Below, piece after piece: positions 21,689-31,812 of a DNA stretch of 64,000 nucleotides. Position 1 is the stretch's first letter. Each line of letters starts with the position of its first letter. The stretch is from Plantago major (taxonomy: Eukaryota; Streptophyta; Magnoliopsida; Lamiales; Plantaginaceae). The notes beneath the pieces were generated by a model. That model saw nothing but the letters and a program-made list of their open reading frames with translations, searched no databases and was not told the origin of the DNA. The stretch covers positions 70,669,871-70,733,870 of the forward strand of contig CM048842.1 in NCBI GenBank assembly GCA_026545765.1. Reading direction: 5' to 3'. Position numbers and translations under genes: made by a program.

Positions 21689-23373
21689 TGTTGGTCCAGA
21701 TAACGGCAAAGTAAAAGACTAGGGGGGGTGAATAGTCTTTTAAAAACTTTTGTCGATAACAAATATTTCTCAGATATCTGAATGGATATCTGATACTTAG
21801 AATCGAAAAGGAAGACTTAATACAGATAAGTGTAGAAACAGTTAATAAGTGTGTGTTGCTGAAGTATAAATACAGAAATGTAAATGACACAATAAGTATA
21901 GTGGTATCTGGAGGTGGCGTAATCCTCCAACTAATCCACTTCGGTCTATCAGAGACCTAGAATTCACTAGAACAGATAATTGAGATAACCTTACAAAAAT
22001 CTTATTCTAAGATTCTGAACAATTGGTTCCCAACCAAAAGTTCCCCCTGAGTTGTTCCCTAGCTTCTTCAGCCAAGTACTTCCTATACTCAGAAACCTTT
22101 GAGTTGTTCCCTAGCTTCCCAAGCTAAGTACTTCCTATAATCAAAAACTTTGGAGTTATTCCTTAGTTTCCCAAATCAAGTACTTCCTATACTCCGGTAA
22201 CCTTGGAGTTATTCCCTGATTTTTCAAACTAAGTACTTCCTGTACTCCACGGTTTTGGTGTTGGTTTGGTTTGAGTTGTCGGATGAGCGTCTTAATAACT
22301 TTTCATTTATTCAGATAGCTACGTGAACTAAGTTACTTAATACACTTTACAAATATGGTATCTAGTTCGATTTTACTGACCCAAGTCTTATGATATCTGT
22401 TCAAGAGAATGAATCTCAGATAGTTGATCTTTTGATTCAACTCCTTCACAGATAGCTTTGCTTGTTTAGGATCAGGACACTTAGAACTTCAGTGTTTACT
22501 CAAGATCACAAGCTTTAGTCGCAACAGAAAGCTTTGATAATAAGTAAGATGCAATGAGAGAGTAGAATGTTCAGAGTTCTATGTTTCAGCGTATGCAATG
22601 TGTGTGTTCTCTCAAGCTGTCTAAGTGTTGATATTTATAGATGGATTTGAGTGCCGTTTGAATAGTATCCGTTAGGCTCAAATTCAAACAATCGATATCT
22701 GTGTGTATAGTACTGTAGCAGGTTTTGTCTTCTTCTCAGAAGTTGCCGTTGCTTTTACTCAGACATCTCTGTCCGTGCATTAAATGCTTTGTACTATACT
22801 TTTTGTCCTGTAGTGTCAACGGAACTATGCTTTGTATCAGAGACTAGACTTGTTGTCTGATTCTTTGCACATCCTTATCTTCATTCTTCAGATACCACTT
22901 GTATTGATTGAAACAACTTTGTTTGCAATATATGTTTCTCTTTCAGAAACGTGGTTAATGCTCAAGGTATCTGAGAATAGATATCTGTGGACACTTTCCT
23001 TGTTTTCAGATATGCATCTCATTTCTCAGATATCTCTTGTGACACAGTTTGTTTGAAACTGTTCGCGTCTACAAGATATCTGGCTAAGATATCTGAATAA
23101 TGATTCGATAATCTTGTGCAGTTTTCTTCAAATCTTCAAAAGTTGTTGAGCTTTCTGCTTGGATGTCTTCTTCTTGGTCTTTTCTTCATAAAATAAAAAT
23201 TACATTTTGAGACCTAACATCATATACAAGATTAGCTAGACTATCATACTTATGGGTTTCCTCTTTTACAATGTTCAAGTGAACCAAGAGTACTAATCAC
23301 CTTTCTGAGACTAAGATAAGTCATCATGTTGCTGAACAAAATCTAAACAGATATTCTAACAAAATATCTAACA
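21689..23373 (-). repeat. 5' LTR of copia element A
   Basis: 1685 bp, TGTTGG ... TAACA. It contains the promoter: minus-strand CTATAAATA at 22632-22640, so transcription would start near 22605. The 52-bp repeats lie downstream in the leader (about 22049-22250). Eight GATATC palindromes are present. Local differences from the 3' LTR include ATCGAAAAGGAAG for ATCAGAGTGCGGAAG. Confidence 0.93.
22632..22640 (-). promoter_or_regulatory. TATA box of element A 5' LTR
   Basis: CTATAAATA on the minus strand. It is the only strong TATA in the LTR and is conserved in position in all four LTRs. Confidence 0.65.
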
Positions 23374-23378
23374 CATAA
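23374..23378. repeat. target-site duplication of copia element A (right copy)
   Basis: CATAA, identical to 7289-7293. Confidence 0.95.
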
Positions 23379-23745
23379 TGACTTTTTCACTGTTGGCTAT
23401 TTCACTGTTTCACCTTCCTCCTTCTAGAAGAATCTCACATCCCAAGGGGCGAACAGTCCGAGTATCGGAAAGATGATGGTCTGATTTCTACATCAGATAC
23501 CATCTACAGCGGTCCGTGCTCTTAAGAGATGGGTAATTTATAAAAACTCAGCTTATGAGCAACAGATAAAAAAGGGAACGAAGAAGACAGCAAGTAATAG
23601 CTCGGAAGCATAGGAGGTTCATCTCCTCGGATAAAATACGAAACATTGTTATAGTATGAAAGGACATTCCGAGTTATCAAAAGATGCAAATACAACAGAA
23701 AAAGTCAGCAAATACAGAATTTCAACGGGGCATACCCCGGACTTC
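23379..23745 (-). other. Tat 3' region downstream of the antisense gene
   Basis: About 370 bp, the continuation of the Tat element after the copia A insertion. No ORF; it would be the 3' UTR or terminator region of the antisense PF04195-type gene. Confidence 0.5.
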
Positions 23746-26577
23746 TCATTCGGGCCCAGTCTGGCTTGGACCAGCTTTTTCAGCTTCAGGCCGGTTGGCG
23801 TTGGGATCTTCGTAGGTGGCTTCCGCCGCAAGATCTTTAGCGTGGGCAAACAAGTCGAAATCAGCGGGAAGGTCAAGAACGCGGGCAGGCAGGGCAAACC
23901 ACTTTTGCAGGAAAGCTCGATAATCGTTAAAGGGTACAAGGCCCACTTTCAGAAGAGCTTCCGGGACGAACCTAGGAAGGAAAGGCCCGCCGTTCTGGAT
24001 CTCAATCTCACCTTCCTCAGTGACCAGTTCCACAAACTCACATGCAGCCAACAGCTCGTCTGAGACACTATCAACGGGCACTTCGACACCATTCGCATCC
24101 GCAGAGGGGATCAACCCCTCTGCCTTCCAGTCAAAGTCTGGGGGAAGAAATCCCTTGGACTGCAGCTGTCCGATCGCGGACACAAACCCATCCAGACGGG
24201 AGGCATCTGATTTGTCTGACATCAGGAACTTGAAAGAAGCAGACCTCAAGAAGTCACGGACGGCGTAAAGACGGACATATTGGAGGCCCCCGACTAGGAA
24301 GTTTTTAAAATCCAAGAAATCCTGCATGGCCTTATCGACGAATCTCTCCTGGTGGTCGAGTTCCGCCTTAATTTTTTCCCAATTGGTCTTCAACTTGTGG
24401 AAGTTCACCTCTTCCTCCTTCAGCTTCATCTCCAGCTGCTTCACTTTTTCCGCCTCATCCGCGGACGTGGACACAGCCTTATGGAGATCCTCTTCAATGG
24501 TGGCCCGTTCGCTGGCCTTCCACTGCATGGCCTTGATGAAACACCCGAGCTGGGGAAACACCCGAGTAGGTACAAGTTATATTTGTATTGCATTAAGAAC
24601 AAAACAGGTAAACCAAGGACAGATTATTTACCCGCTGGTATAGAGCATCCAGCCCTCCGACCCGCTCCATTTCTGGGAGTCCGCAAGCGCGCTCGTATTC
24701 CTTATCCAGAGCAGCTTGGTCCACAGGAAGGACAGCGGATAACTGCTGCCTCTTCGCGGTAGCAGGAGCCTCCGAGCTTGCCGCCCTCTTTTGCCCCGAG
24801 ATGATGGCGTCCCGCATAAACACGTCCCGGGTTGGGGCTCGAGTGTTGTGAGCTGGGGACCGGGTAGCAGTGGCGCTCCGCGTAGCAGGAGCCTTGCCCT
24901 TATCAGGCACCGCCAGGGCCTGGGAGTCCTCACCAGCCTTGCTCCGCCTTTCTTCTTCAGCGGTGAACACAACAGCATTTTTCGGATCCGGCATGGGCAG
25001 ACCCGTGGAAGTGTTAATGATTCGGGTCCTTTGACCAGCCGCGACCTCCAAAGCTTGTTGTTCCCTCTGCAACCTCTTCTTCTCTCGGAGAGTCGACATG
25101 ATGTAGTCGAACCAGTGAGCTGCACAATAAACCAAGGGCGTTAGATACAGGCGGGTTAACGAAGGATTGTCAGAATTGCGGAAATACGTAATCCGAATAA
25201 AGTATCTCGACGAATAGCAAGCATAAAGACTCGAAGTAATCAGGTTCTTACTGAAGTCCGTCTTCCCTCCAACCTCGACTGCGTCAGTCAGCCCGCACAA
25301 ATACGGCAGAGGCTGACAGATCAGTCCGTGGTATGGATAGGTTGGCGGGTCGTGCTTTTTATGAATAGCAGCCACCCACGGAGCCACATTCTTTGGAAGA
25401 GGGCGCCAGTCCGGGATGCTCTCCCTCAGAAACTTTATGGGCAGTCCCCACTGTTCTCGCTGCCTCTCGGACTCCCCTGGTTTCAGAGCCATCCGCACAA
25501 ATATGAACTTATCCCACCACTTCGACCCCAACGACGAAATGGAGTCACAAATGAAGTTATAAGGTTTCCTATTCGTAAAGGTATAAAAAAGGGGATTCCC
25601 CGGACTAAATGAAACGTGAAAGAGCTGCCTGAAGTTCTCAAAGTTTACGAGCTGCCCTTTCTTCTTGCAAAAAACGACGAAGCAAATAAGATTACCCAAG
25701 GATTTCGGGATAACCTGACTCGGACCAATCCCAATGTGATTTAGGATGTGCTTCAACTCCGTTGCAATGGGTACCTTCCACCCACAAGCAAAAGCTACCT
25801 CGTGCACACACATATACCCGGCGGGCGGGTTGTAAAAGGCGTGACCGGGCTCGGGAACCATGATTTCTACGGAGTCAGGGATCTCCCACTTCCGCCTCCA
25901 CTCGGGGATGTCCTCCGCCCTAACCCTGGATGGACACGTAGGAAGAAGCCCGTCCGTGTTTAATTCTCCAAACTTGTCCACTATTGTAACAGCGGACGCA
26001 GGACGGGGGAACTTGATTCGGGCAGCTTTTGCATCTCGACCTTCGATTAATTGAAGATTGGACTGAACGGGAGCAGCAGGATGTAATGCAATCCGCCGAC
26101 TGGATCGTCTAGAGGGACGAGCGACAGGGGATCCTTCTCCTTCTTCCCCCTTGTCCCCATCTTCATCTTCCTCACCATCTTCTTCATCATCATTAGCATC
26201 TTCCTGTCTCCCGGACGTGCTTGGCAGGGACGGACCTGTCTCACTTAACACACGGTCCTCCACCCGGCCTCGAACATCTCGACTTCTTCGGCCTCCGACC
26301 TTGTCCCCTTCCCGCACGTGATTCGCTCAGATCGAGATGTCCCAATTCCACCTACAATTCGAGATCGGACTGACGACCAAGTCTTAGCAAGGACACCACA
26401 GTCCATTGAACGTCGGCATGCTTGATCGCGCGCCTCCGTGCCAGCGTCTGAATCTCTGGACGACCCAAGATCCACAAAATCTTTCACGAACGAGCTCAGG
26501 TCCACGGACCCGATCCCTAAATCTCGCTCTCTATGACACAGGGCTCGTCTTTGGTCCTGACTATCGCTCCCGGACAT
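23746..26577 (-). pseudogene. antisense spliced gene of Tat element, PF04195-type ('putative gypsy type transposon') protein
   Basis: ATG at 26577 (MSGSDSQDQRRALC). A frameshift near 26310 moves to the long frame 26317-24593. This contains an acidic stretch, then the PF04195-like domain: PPAGYMCVHEVAFACGWKVP, HIGIGPSQVIPKSLGNLICF, FRQLFHVSFSPG, FICDSISSLGSKWWDKFIFV. Inferred introns: 25251-25120 (132 nt, GTAAGAAC ... TTGTGCAG, divisible by three so both forms stay open) and 24631-24550 (82 nt, GTAAATAA ... TTTCCCCAG, phase 0), which joins to the last exon 24549-23746. The last exon is a coiled coil (ATIEEDLHKAVSTSADEAEKV) followed by a conserved Asp/Ala-rich region and the end GPSQTGPE. Known: such proteins are found with Tat elements but their role is unknown. 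Apart from the 5' frameshift it is open, unlike the sense genes. A TATA box at 26668 lies about 95 bp upstream of the ATG. Confidence 0.7.
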
Positions 26578-26667
26578 CCTAGGGCAGAAGGAAACAAGTC
26601 AGGAATGATGGTGTTGATTGTCCGAGAGTTCGTTTAGGTAATTTCTTAAGTCGAAGGAAGCCTACGG

Positions 26668-26674
26668 ATTTATA
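26668..26674 (-). promoter_or_regulatory. TATA box of antisense PF04195-type gene
   Basis: TATAAAT on the minus strand in AAGTATAAATCCG, about 91-97 bp upstream of the ATG at 26577. Confidence 0.5.
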
Positions 26675-27223
26675 CTTAACGCGCCGCTGGCACTATCACC
26701 TACCTTACCCGGCACGCTGAGCGGGGCAAATTTATGGAAGACTGTGCGCCAACTAGCACCAACACACTACCAAACAAGCATGCATAATCAAATCTTGGCT
26801 ACAGTCGGCATACACATGAAATGCATCAACAAGATACTGGCAATAAATTGGCATGCAACAGTACAGAGGAGAAATTGTTTCAGCTAAGAACTTGCTAAAG
26901 CCTATCACACGCAACATCGGCAAAAACAGACTCGACAATTTCATATTCGAGCAGGGCAAAAAACATAGGAGCACGAAGTAAGCATATTATGAAAGGAAGA
27001 CACCTCAGCAAAAGTGAAGATGTACGTACTTGATAAAGTTGATTTGATAAGTTCGAACGGACGACTAAGCCTTGCTGCTTCTCCGAGGGTACAGATTCGA
27101 AGAAAAAACTTTCAAATCTTGCGACTCTTGCTTGCTCGGATGTGTCTTCAAACGCTTGGATTGCTTTGCGATTACTCTGAGTTTCGAGATTGCTAAAAGT
27201 GTGAAAGTGACTGATGGGCTGAC

Positions 27224-27231
27224 TATTTATA
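27224..27231 (-). promoter_or_regulatory. second antisense TATA-like box
   Basis: TATAAATA on the minus strand in CCTTATAAATAGTC, 650 bp upstream of the antisense ATG. It could drive a longer leader. Confidence 0.35.
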
Positions 27232-27788
27232 AGGGCAATTTGGGGATAGCCAAGAGTCACGTCACTTGGATTTGAATCCCAGCCGTTGATCCTCTCCAAT
27301 CCAAGGGTTGTACCGCTTCGCGAGTGGATGGCTGTCAGTACGTCGCATTTAATGCTTGACAGATGCGTCACATCAATCGGACTAGGAACCCCAACCGTTG
27401 ATGTCGTCCTGATCCAACAGTCACGTCCCTTTACTCGGGATCTTTCTCCCGTGGGCCGAACGGACAACCTATTGGGCCTCTTGGGCTTACGAGAAGACCA
27501 ATTCAACAATCGGCCCAACGGACAGCTTCTAGAGGGCTACGTCAGATCCTAACCGTACTCGGACCCATATATCTCGGATACAAATACCTTTTCCTCTACA
27601 GTCCCAGTCATGTGATAACTCGGACTGTAGACGGAAAAGGGGAAGATATATTGAATCCTTGAGGACACGACGGATCCCGACAAAAAGGATTTCTTCCTTT
27701 TTCTTTTAATTAACGATTCGGACACGCTCCACAGACACGACTGATCCCTCATAGTTACCAACTATCTTCTACTAAGATACTTGGAAAC

Positions 27789-27800
27789 TGGGGGGACATA
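27789..27800 (+). other. polypurine tract of Tat element
   Basis: TGGGGGGACATA directly before the TGTTGATACGG start of the 3' LTR. Confidence 0.8.
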
Positions 27801-28663
27801 TGTTGATACGGAAATGTGTCCAATCCGTTAAGGGCGCCATAGAGTGTGTCCTAAAGCGCATCACGGCTTAACTAGCCAATTCAGTACTGGTCCGACCTCA
27901 CACGGTCCGCCCAAAGTGAATCGACCAGTACGCTGAAGTCACTACATCTCCATAGCTAGTCCGAGCTGGCTAAGGAAAGGACTTCCAAACCTGACCATGT
28001 CAGTACAGAGATGCCTTAACGGCATTTCTGAGAATCTCGGGCCGTGCTACATTAAGACCAAACGTATATAATGTAACCACCGAGATACTTCCGTGAGACT
28101 CTTGGCTCGGACATCCAGTTACCCAAGGCGGATCAACCAAGGCAGATCATCCGAGGGACTAACGCGGACCCAATAGGCGGAACAGTACTCTCAGAGGGAA
28201 AAGGTCCAAACTACCCTCCCAGGCCCACTTATCGGTATTGGACAACTGTTCACTAATGGGCCATGGGCCAAAGGTAGCATTGGTGTCCAAATCTGGATCG
28301 TACACTTGGCATCATCTTATGAACCTCTTCATAAGTACATGATAACTATAAATATAGCACAAGGTCCAAGACCTTGGAAAAGGAAGAAGGGAGATTTAAG
28401 TGAGAATATCAAAGTGATATCCATAATACCTTTCCCATTACTATTGCATTGAGAGCTACCATCTCTCCTTTGAGGAAAGCCTCTTTCCGGATTGACCTTG
28501 GCAATCCGGGCAACCCATTCTAACCCCCCCCCCCCCCCCCCACTTAGTCCTTTCAGGTGCTCTTTCTCGGACAAGCCTTTTATCGGACTTCAAGTTGGAG
28601 GCGGAGCTTGGATTAGGTTACTTGCAGTGGTAGTGTTGGTGTTGAGAGATTTATCCCTCAACA
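27801..28663 (+). repeat. 3' LTR of Tat element
   Basis: 863 bp, from TGTTGA to TCAACA (perfect 6-bp terminal inverted repeat), preceded by a PPT. It contains a plus-strand TATAAATA at 28347-28354 and an 18-base C run at 28524-28541. The bases after it (ATAAG, 28664-28668) are the expected target duplication, but the left copy is outside the window. The 5' LTR is not available for comparison. Confidence 0.82.
28347..28354 (+). promoter_or_regulatory. TATA box in Tat 3' LTR
   Basis: TATAAATA in AACTATAAATATAGCAC, sense to gag-pol. In this 3' copy it would fire outward toward 28700. Confidence 0.5.
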
Positions 28664-28911
28664 ATAAGTAAGAATCATTGTAGCCCGATTCAATTTCCCG
28701 ATTCATTTTTTTTAATAAGCTAATTATATTACAAAGGCTCAATTACCACTAAGTGTCTTCCGTCTCAACCACCTTATAACTCCTTTCATTAATTGACGCT
28801 GCCAGGGCTCAATTTCTCGATCCATATAAACGACTAATAAAATCCGGTGCAACTCACGTCTATATAATTAATTGAGCTCCAAACATTAATAGACCATCCA
28901 AAAATAAATTC
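28664..28911. other. flank between Tat LTR and AT-rich array
   Basis: About 250 bp, AT-rich, no ORF or recognised element. Confidence 0.5.
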
Positions 28912-29493
28912 CGGGATTTTACAACTATAGCAGTGCCTTGTAGAACTATAACAATGTCTCTTAAAACTACAACAAAGCATTTGCAACAATCAAATCATAA
29001 ATATTTTATCACAAGCAAAAAAATCTAATGTTCATGCTTAAAACTACAACAAAAGGTATTAAAACTACAATATATGCGCTAAAAATAATAACAGTCAGAA
29101 ATATTCAACACAAGCTAAAAATAGTGACATTGAAATTTAAAATCATAACAGTGCATCTTAAAACTATAACAATGCATCATAAAACTATAACAAAGCAGAA
29201 ACATGAAACATAAGCTAAAAACAATGACATTGATGCTTAAATCCATAACAGTGCCTCTTAAAACTATAACAATGTTTTTTAAAGCTATAACAAAACTTAT
29301 GCAAAAAATTAATTCATAAATATTCCATCAGAAGCTAAAAACACTAATATCGTTGAATAAAACTACAATGATAGGTCTTAAAACTATAATACATGCGCTA
29401 AAACAATAACGGACATAAACCATTCAACACAAGCTAAAAACGTAACCATGATATTTAATACTATAACACCAGCTATTAAAACCATAACAATAG
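28912..29493 (-). repeat. AT-rich tandem array, left copy
   Basis: Built from short words such as CTTAAAACTATAACAATGC, recurring every 20-40 bp, with a higher-order period of about 317 bp (compare ATGCGCTAAAAATAATAAC near 29070 with ATGCGCTAAAACAATAACG near 29390). The reverse complement is homologous to 58990-60080. The LINE inserted at its right edge. No coding potential. Confidence 0.75.
29478..29493. repeat. target-site duplication of LINE (left copy)
   Basis: AAAACCATAACAATAG (16 bp), repeated exactly at 50683-50698 after the poly-A tail. Confidence 0.9.
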
Positions 29494-29567
29494 AGAGCTA
29501 GCTAGATCTGGTCGTGCACACAACAGAAGATAAACCAATCTGGTAATCTACTGCCGCGAGAGAGACG

Positions 29568-31081
29568 ATGGCTCCTAAGAAAACTCCAGCCGCCGTCCCA
29601 CCTAGTCCCCGTGGCCGCCCGCGAAAATCAGGGCTCACGGAGGTGCCTGGTGGCTCATTCGATCCCTTGGCCGGAGCTGTTAACGTAGAGCCCGTCGTTG
29701 ACTTGGTTGTCGACCCTGTTTTGGACTCCCAACACCCTTCGACCGCCGCACCGCCACCGACTCCCCTTCAACCTTCACCCCCTGTTCTGCCTGAACCAGA
29801 TCCACCCGATCAGACTCCCCTGGACGTGACTGAATTGATTTCAGATCCGCCTGACCATTCTGCTTAATCAATTCAGCCTATAGAGCCCCTTCCTTCTGCT
29901 GCGAATCCGGTGGTGGACGTGACTGATTTGGTTTCCGGTCCGCCTGACCCTTCTGCTCAATCGATTCAGACTATAGAGCCCCTTCCTTCTGCTGTGATTC
30001 CGGCGGTGGCAGACACCCGTATTTGGGTGGACATGATTAAAGGTAATCGGCTCCCTCAACAGGGCCGTGGAATTAAATATATTGCCCCGACTATCGTGGA
30101 TGGAGACCTGGAAATTGTGATTGATGATAATGATGTTGCTTCCGAATTAAAATTCTGGGAAAACACCTTGATTTTCTTTGTGCTTGGAGGAGACTTATCG
30201 ATGAACGCTGTCAAGCAATTCATGATAAAAAAAACTGGCAATTTGTGAAACTACCGGAACTATATTATAACGAAGAAGGCTACTTTCTAGTTCGGTTCCA
30301 TTAAGCAGAGGACAAGAATGAGGTTTTAAAACGCGAGTCCTACTCGATTTTTGGTATGCATATCTTCCTCCGTCAATGGACGCAAAATTTCTCGTTGAAG
30401 GATGACCTACTTCGGGTTATGCCAGTCTGGGTTAAATTCCCACAATTGCCGCTTCATCTGTGGGGAGATAGAAGCATTGGAAAAATTGCTAGTGCCATTG
30501 GAAAGCCATTGTTTACTGACGAGTGTACAGCTCGCAAACTTCGGGTTACCTATGCTCGTGTTTTGATTGAGGTCGACGTTACAAATGAGCTCCGCAAATC
30601 GATACCTATTGTCGATAATAAGGGAAAGAAGATTGTGCAATCTGTCGAATATGAATGGTCTTCGGCTTTCTGTGAGAAGTGTCAGCAAATTGGACATGTT
30701 TGCGAACACGAACCAGCAGGGCAGTCTACGGAGCCACCTGCTCCGACTCAAACTACTCGGGCGGCTGCTCCCCGTCCTGCTCCTAGGCACCGTCACACGG
30801 GTACTGGGCAATGGGTGGCCCGCCCTAATGCAGCAGCTAGGCCCCCGAATCAGCACGCGAATCAGGCTGCTCCACCTAGGCACGCGATTCAGGCTACTCG
30901 GCCTGGGGACAGACCGTTACCTGCTCGACCAGTGGACCCGGATGCATCATCATCGACCTCGGGGACAGCCCCTGCTACTAGAGCGACCGAGACATTACCA
31001 CCAATCTCAACACAGAACGGGTTCGAGGCTTTAAGTCAACTGGATGACACTGAAACGCCTCCAACCCGACACCAATGTTAG
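29568..31081 (+). pseudogene. LINE ORF1 (DUF4283-type RNA-binding protein with degenerate zinc knuckle)
   Basis: ATG at 29568 (MAPKKTPAAVPPSPRG). A Pro-rich N-terminus contains a 93-bp tandem duplication (about 29822-30007) whose first copy ends in TAA (29865-29867). The same frame continues as VDVTDLVSGPPDPSA. The DUF4283-type domain follows (WVDMIKGNRLP, LIFFVLGGDLSMNAVKQF). A frameshift at a run of eight A near 30229 and a TAA near 30302 then break the frame. 30356-31081 completes the domain (HIFLRQWTQNF, LPLHLWGDRSIGKIASAIGKP) and carries CEKCQQIGHVC, a partial CCHC knuckle, then a Pro/Arg/Thr-rich tail. Known role in the family: nucleic-acid binding in the LINE particle. The stop overlaps the ORF2 ATG. 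Confidence 0.82.
29822..30007 (+). repeat. 93-bp in-frame tandem duplication in LINE ORF1
   Basis: Two copies of a 31-codon unit (DVTELISDPPDHSA / DVTDLVSGPPDPSA, each followed by SIQxIEPLPSA). One CAA has become TAA in the first copy. Confidence 0.8.
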
Positions 31082-31812
31082 CCTGGAATACACGGGGGCT
31101 GAATAAAGTAGCAAAACATCGTGAGGTTAGCTCCCGCCTCAATTCGCTTAATGTTAATATTGCTGCTTTACTTGAAACTCGGGTCAAGGAACCGAATGCT
31201 ATACGAATCAGGGCTCGTTTTGGAAATAAATGGACCTACCAGGATAACTATACCCACCACCCGAATGGGCGTATTTGGATTCTCTGGAATGATCAGCGGA
31301 TTAAGCTACAGGTTCACTCGAAATCGGATCAATTCATTCATTGTAGTATCTATGACCTGCAAGATACCCTCATACAGTGGACCACTTTTGTCTATGCACA
31401 TAATACGCTGGAAAAGCGAAGAGAACTCTGGTCTGACATAGAGAGCATTGCCACGACTGTCTCTGGCCCTTGGATGGTTATTGGGGACTTTAATAATGTG
31501 CTGGGACCTTTAGATAGAGTGGGAGGTAACCCGGTCACACCTTCTGAGTTTCTTGATTTGGAAGAGACTATGGACTCCACATCTCTCGTGGAGAAAGATA
31601 CGGAGGGGGACTATTTCACTTGGTCTAACAAGCAACATCAGACTACTATTTACTCTCGTATCGACAGAGCGTTATGTAATCCGGATTGGTTCCTCAATTT
31701 TCCTTCATGGAAGATTCATGTCCTAGAACCTGGAGTCTCGGACCACTCACCCTTGCATGTACTGGATTCGGCCGCCAAACACAACCGAAAGCCCCGCAGT
31801 TTCACTTTATGA
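31075..31812 (+). pseudogene. LINE ORF2, endonuclease domain
   Basis: ATG at 31075 overlaps the ORF1 stop at 31079-31081. Apurinic/apyrimidinic-type endonuclease motifs are in order: LAWNTRGLNK, LLETRVK (catalytic Glu), VYAHN, VIGDFNNVLG, SRIDRALCN and SDHSPLHV (the Asp-His pair). This domain nicks the target for target-primed reverse transcription. A frameshift near 31740-31810 moves the remaining ORF2 to the frame that opens at 31686. Confidence 0.88.

Larger units (their letters stand above)
7294..23373 (-). mobile_element. Ty1/copia retrotransposon A, SIRE/Maximus-like, minus strand, 16.1 kb
   Basis: Two LTRs of about 1.68 kb (7294-8973 and 21689-23373) start TGTTGG and end TAACA. The PBS beside the right LTR is complementary to initiator tRNA-Met and the PPT lies beside the left LTR, so the element reads right to left. 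Order in transcription: 5' LTR, gag, protease, integrase, RT, RNase H (copia order), a spacer with 28-bp repeats, then a large spliced accessory gene, PPT and 3' LTR. A 5-bp CATAA duplication flanks it. Known: a long element, long LTRs, a UBN2-type gag and an extra gene after pol fit the SIRE/Maximus lineage. The coding parts are heavily frameshifted. It inserted into the Tat 3' region and is therefore younger than the Tat element. Confidence 0.92.
26578..27788 (-). other. Tat region upstream of the antisense gene, with antisense promoter-like elements
   Basis: About 1.2 kb with no supported ORF on the plus strand. Two antisense TATA-like boxes are present: TATAAAT at 26668-26674 and TATAAATA at 27224-27231. 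Between them a minus-strand GTACGT near 27030 could be the donor of a 5'-UTR intron, but this is weak. The region lies between the antisense gene and the PPT/3' LTR. Confidence 0.4.
1..28663 (+). mobile_element. Ty3/gypsy LTR retrotransposon, Tat lineage, 5' end outside window, interrupted by copia element A
   Basis: Seen: gag, protease, RT, RNase H, a second RNase H, then integrase run in order on the plus strand from 10 to 5589. A long 3' region with minus-strand genes follows, then a polypurine tract and an LTR that begins TGTTGA and ends TCAACA at 28663. Known: the dual RNase H with an archaeal-type domain before integrase marks the Tat lineage (Retand/Ogre relatives), and PF04195 proteins occur with this group. 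The element is split at 7288/23379 by copia element A. The 5' LTR and PBS are not in the window, so age and total length cannot be judged. All coding domains carry stops or frameshifts, so this copy is not autonomous. Confidence 0.85.

Noticed and set aside
28524..28541. 18-base C run as a functional element of the Tat LTR
   Set aside because: Homopolymer length is unreliable, and the G run in the copia A LTR differs by about seven bases between its two copies.
29028..29213. Small protein in the left AT-rich array
   Set aside because: It is a repetitive KTTT/KIIT-type translation of the tandem repeat, and a similar frame appears in the right array at 59547-59759.
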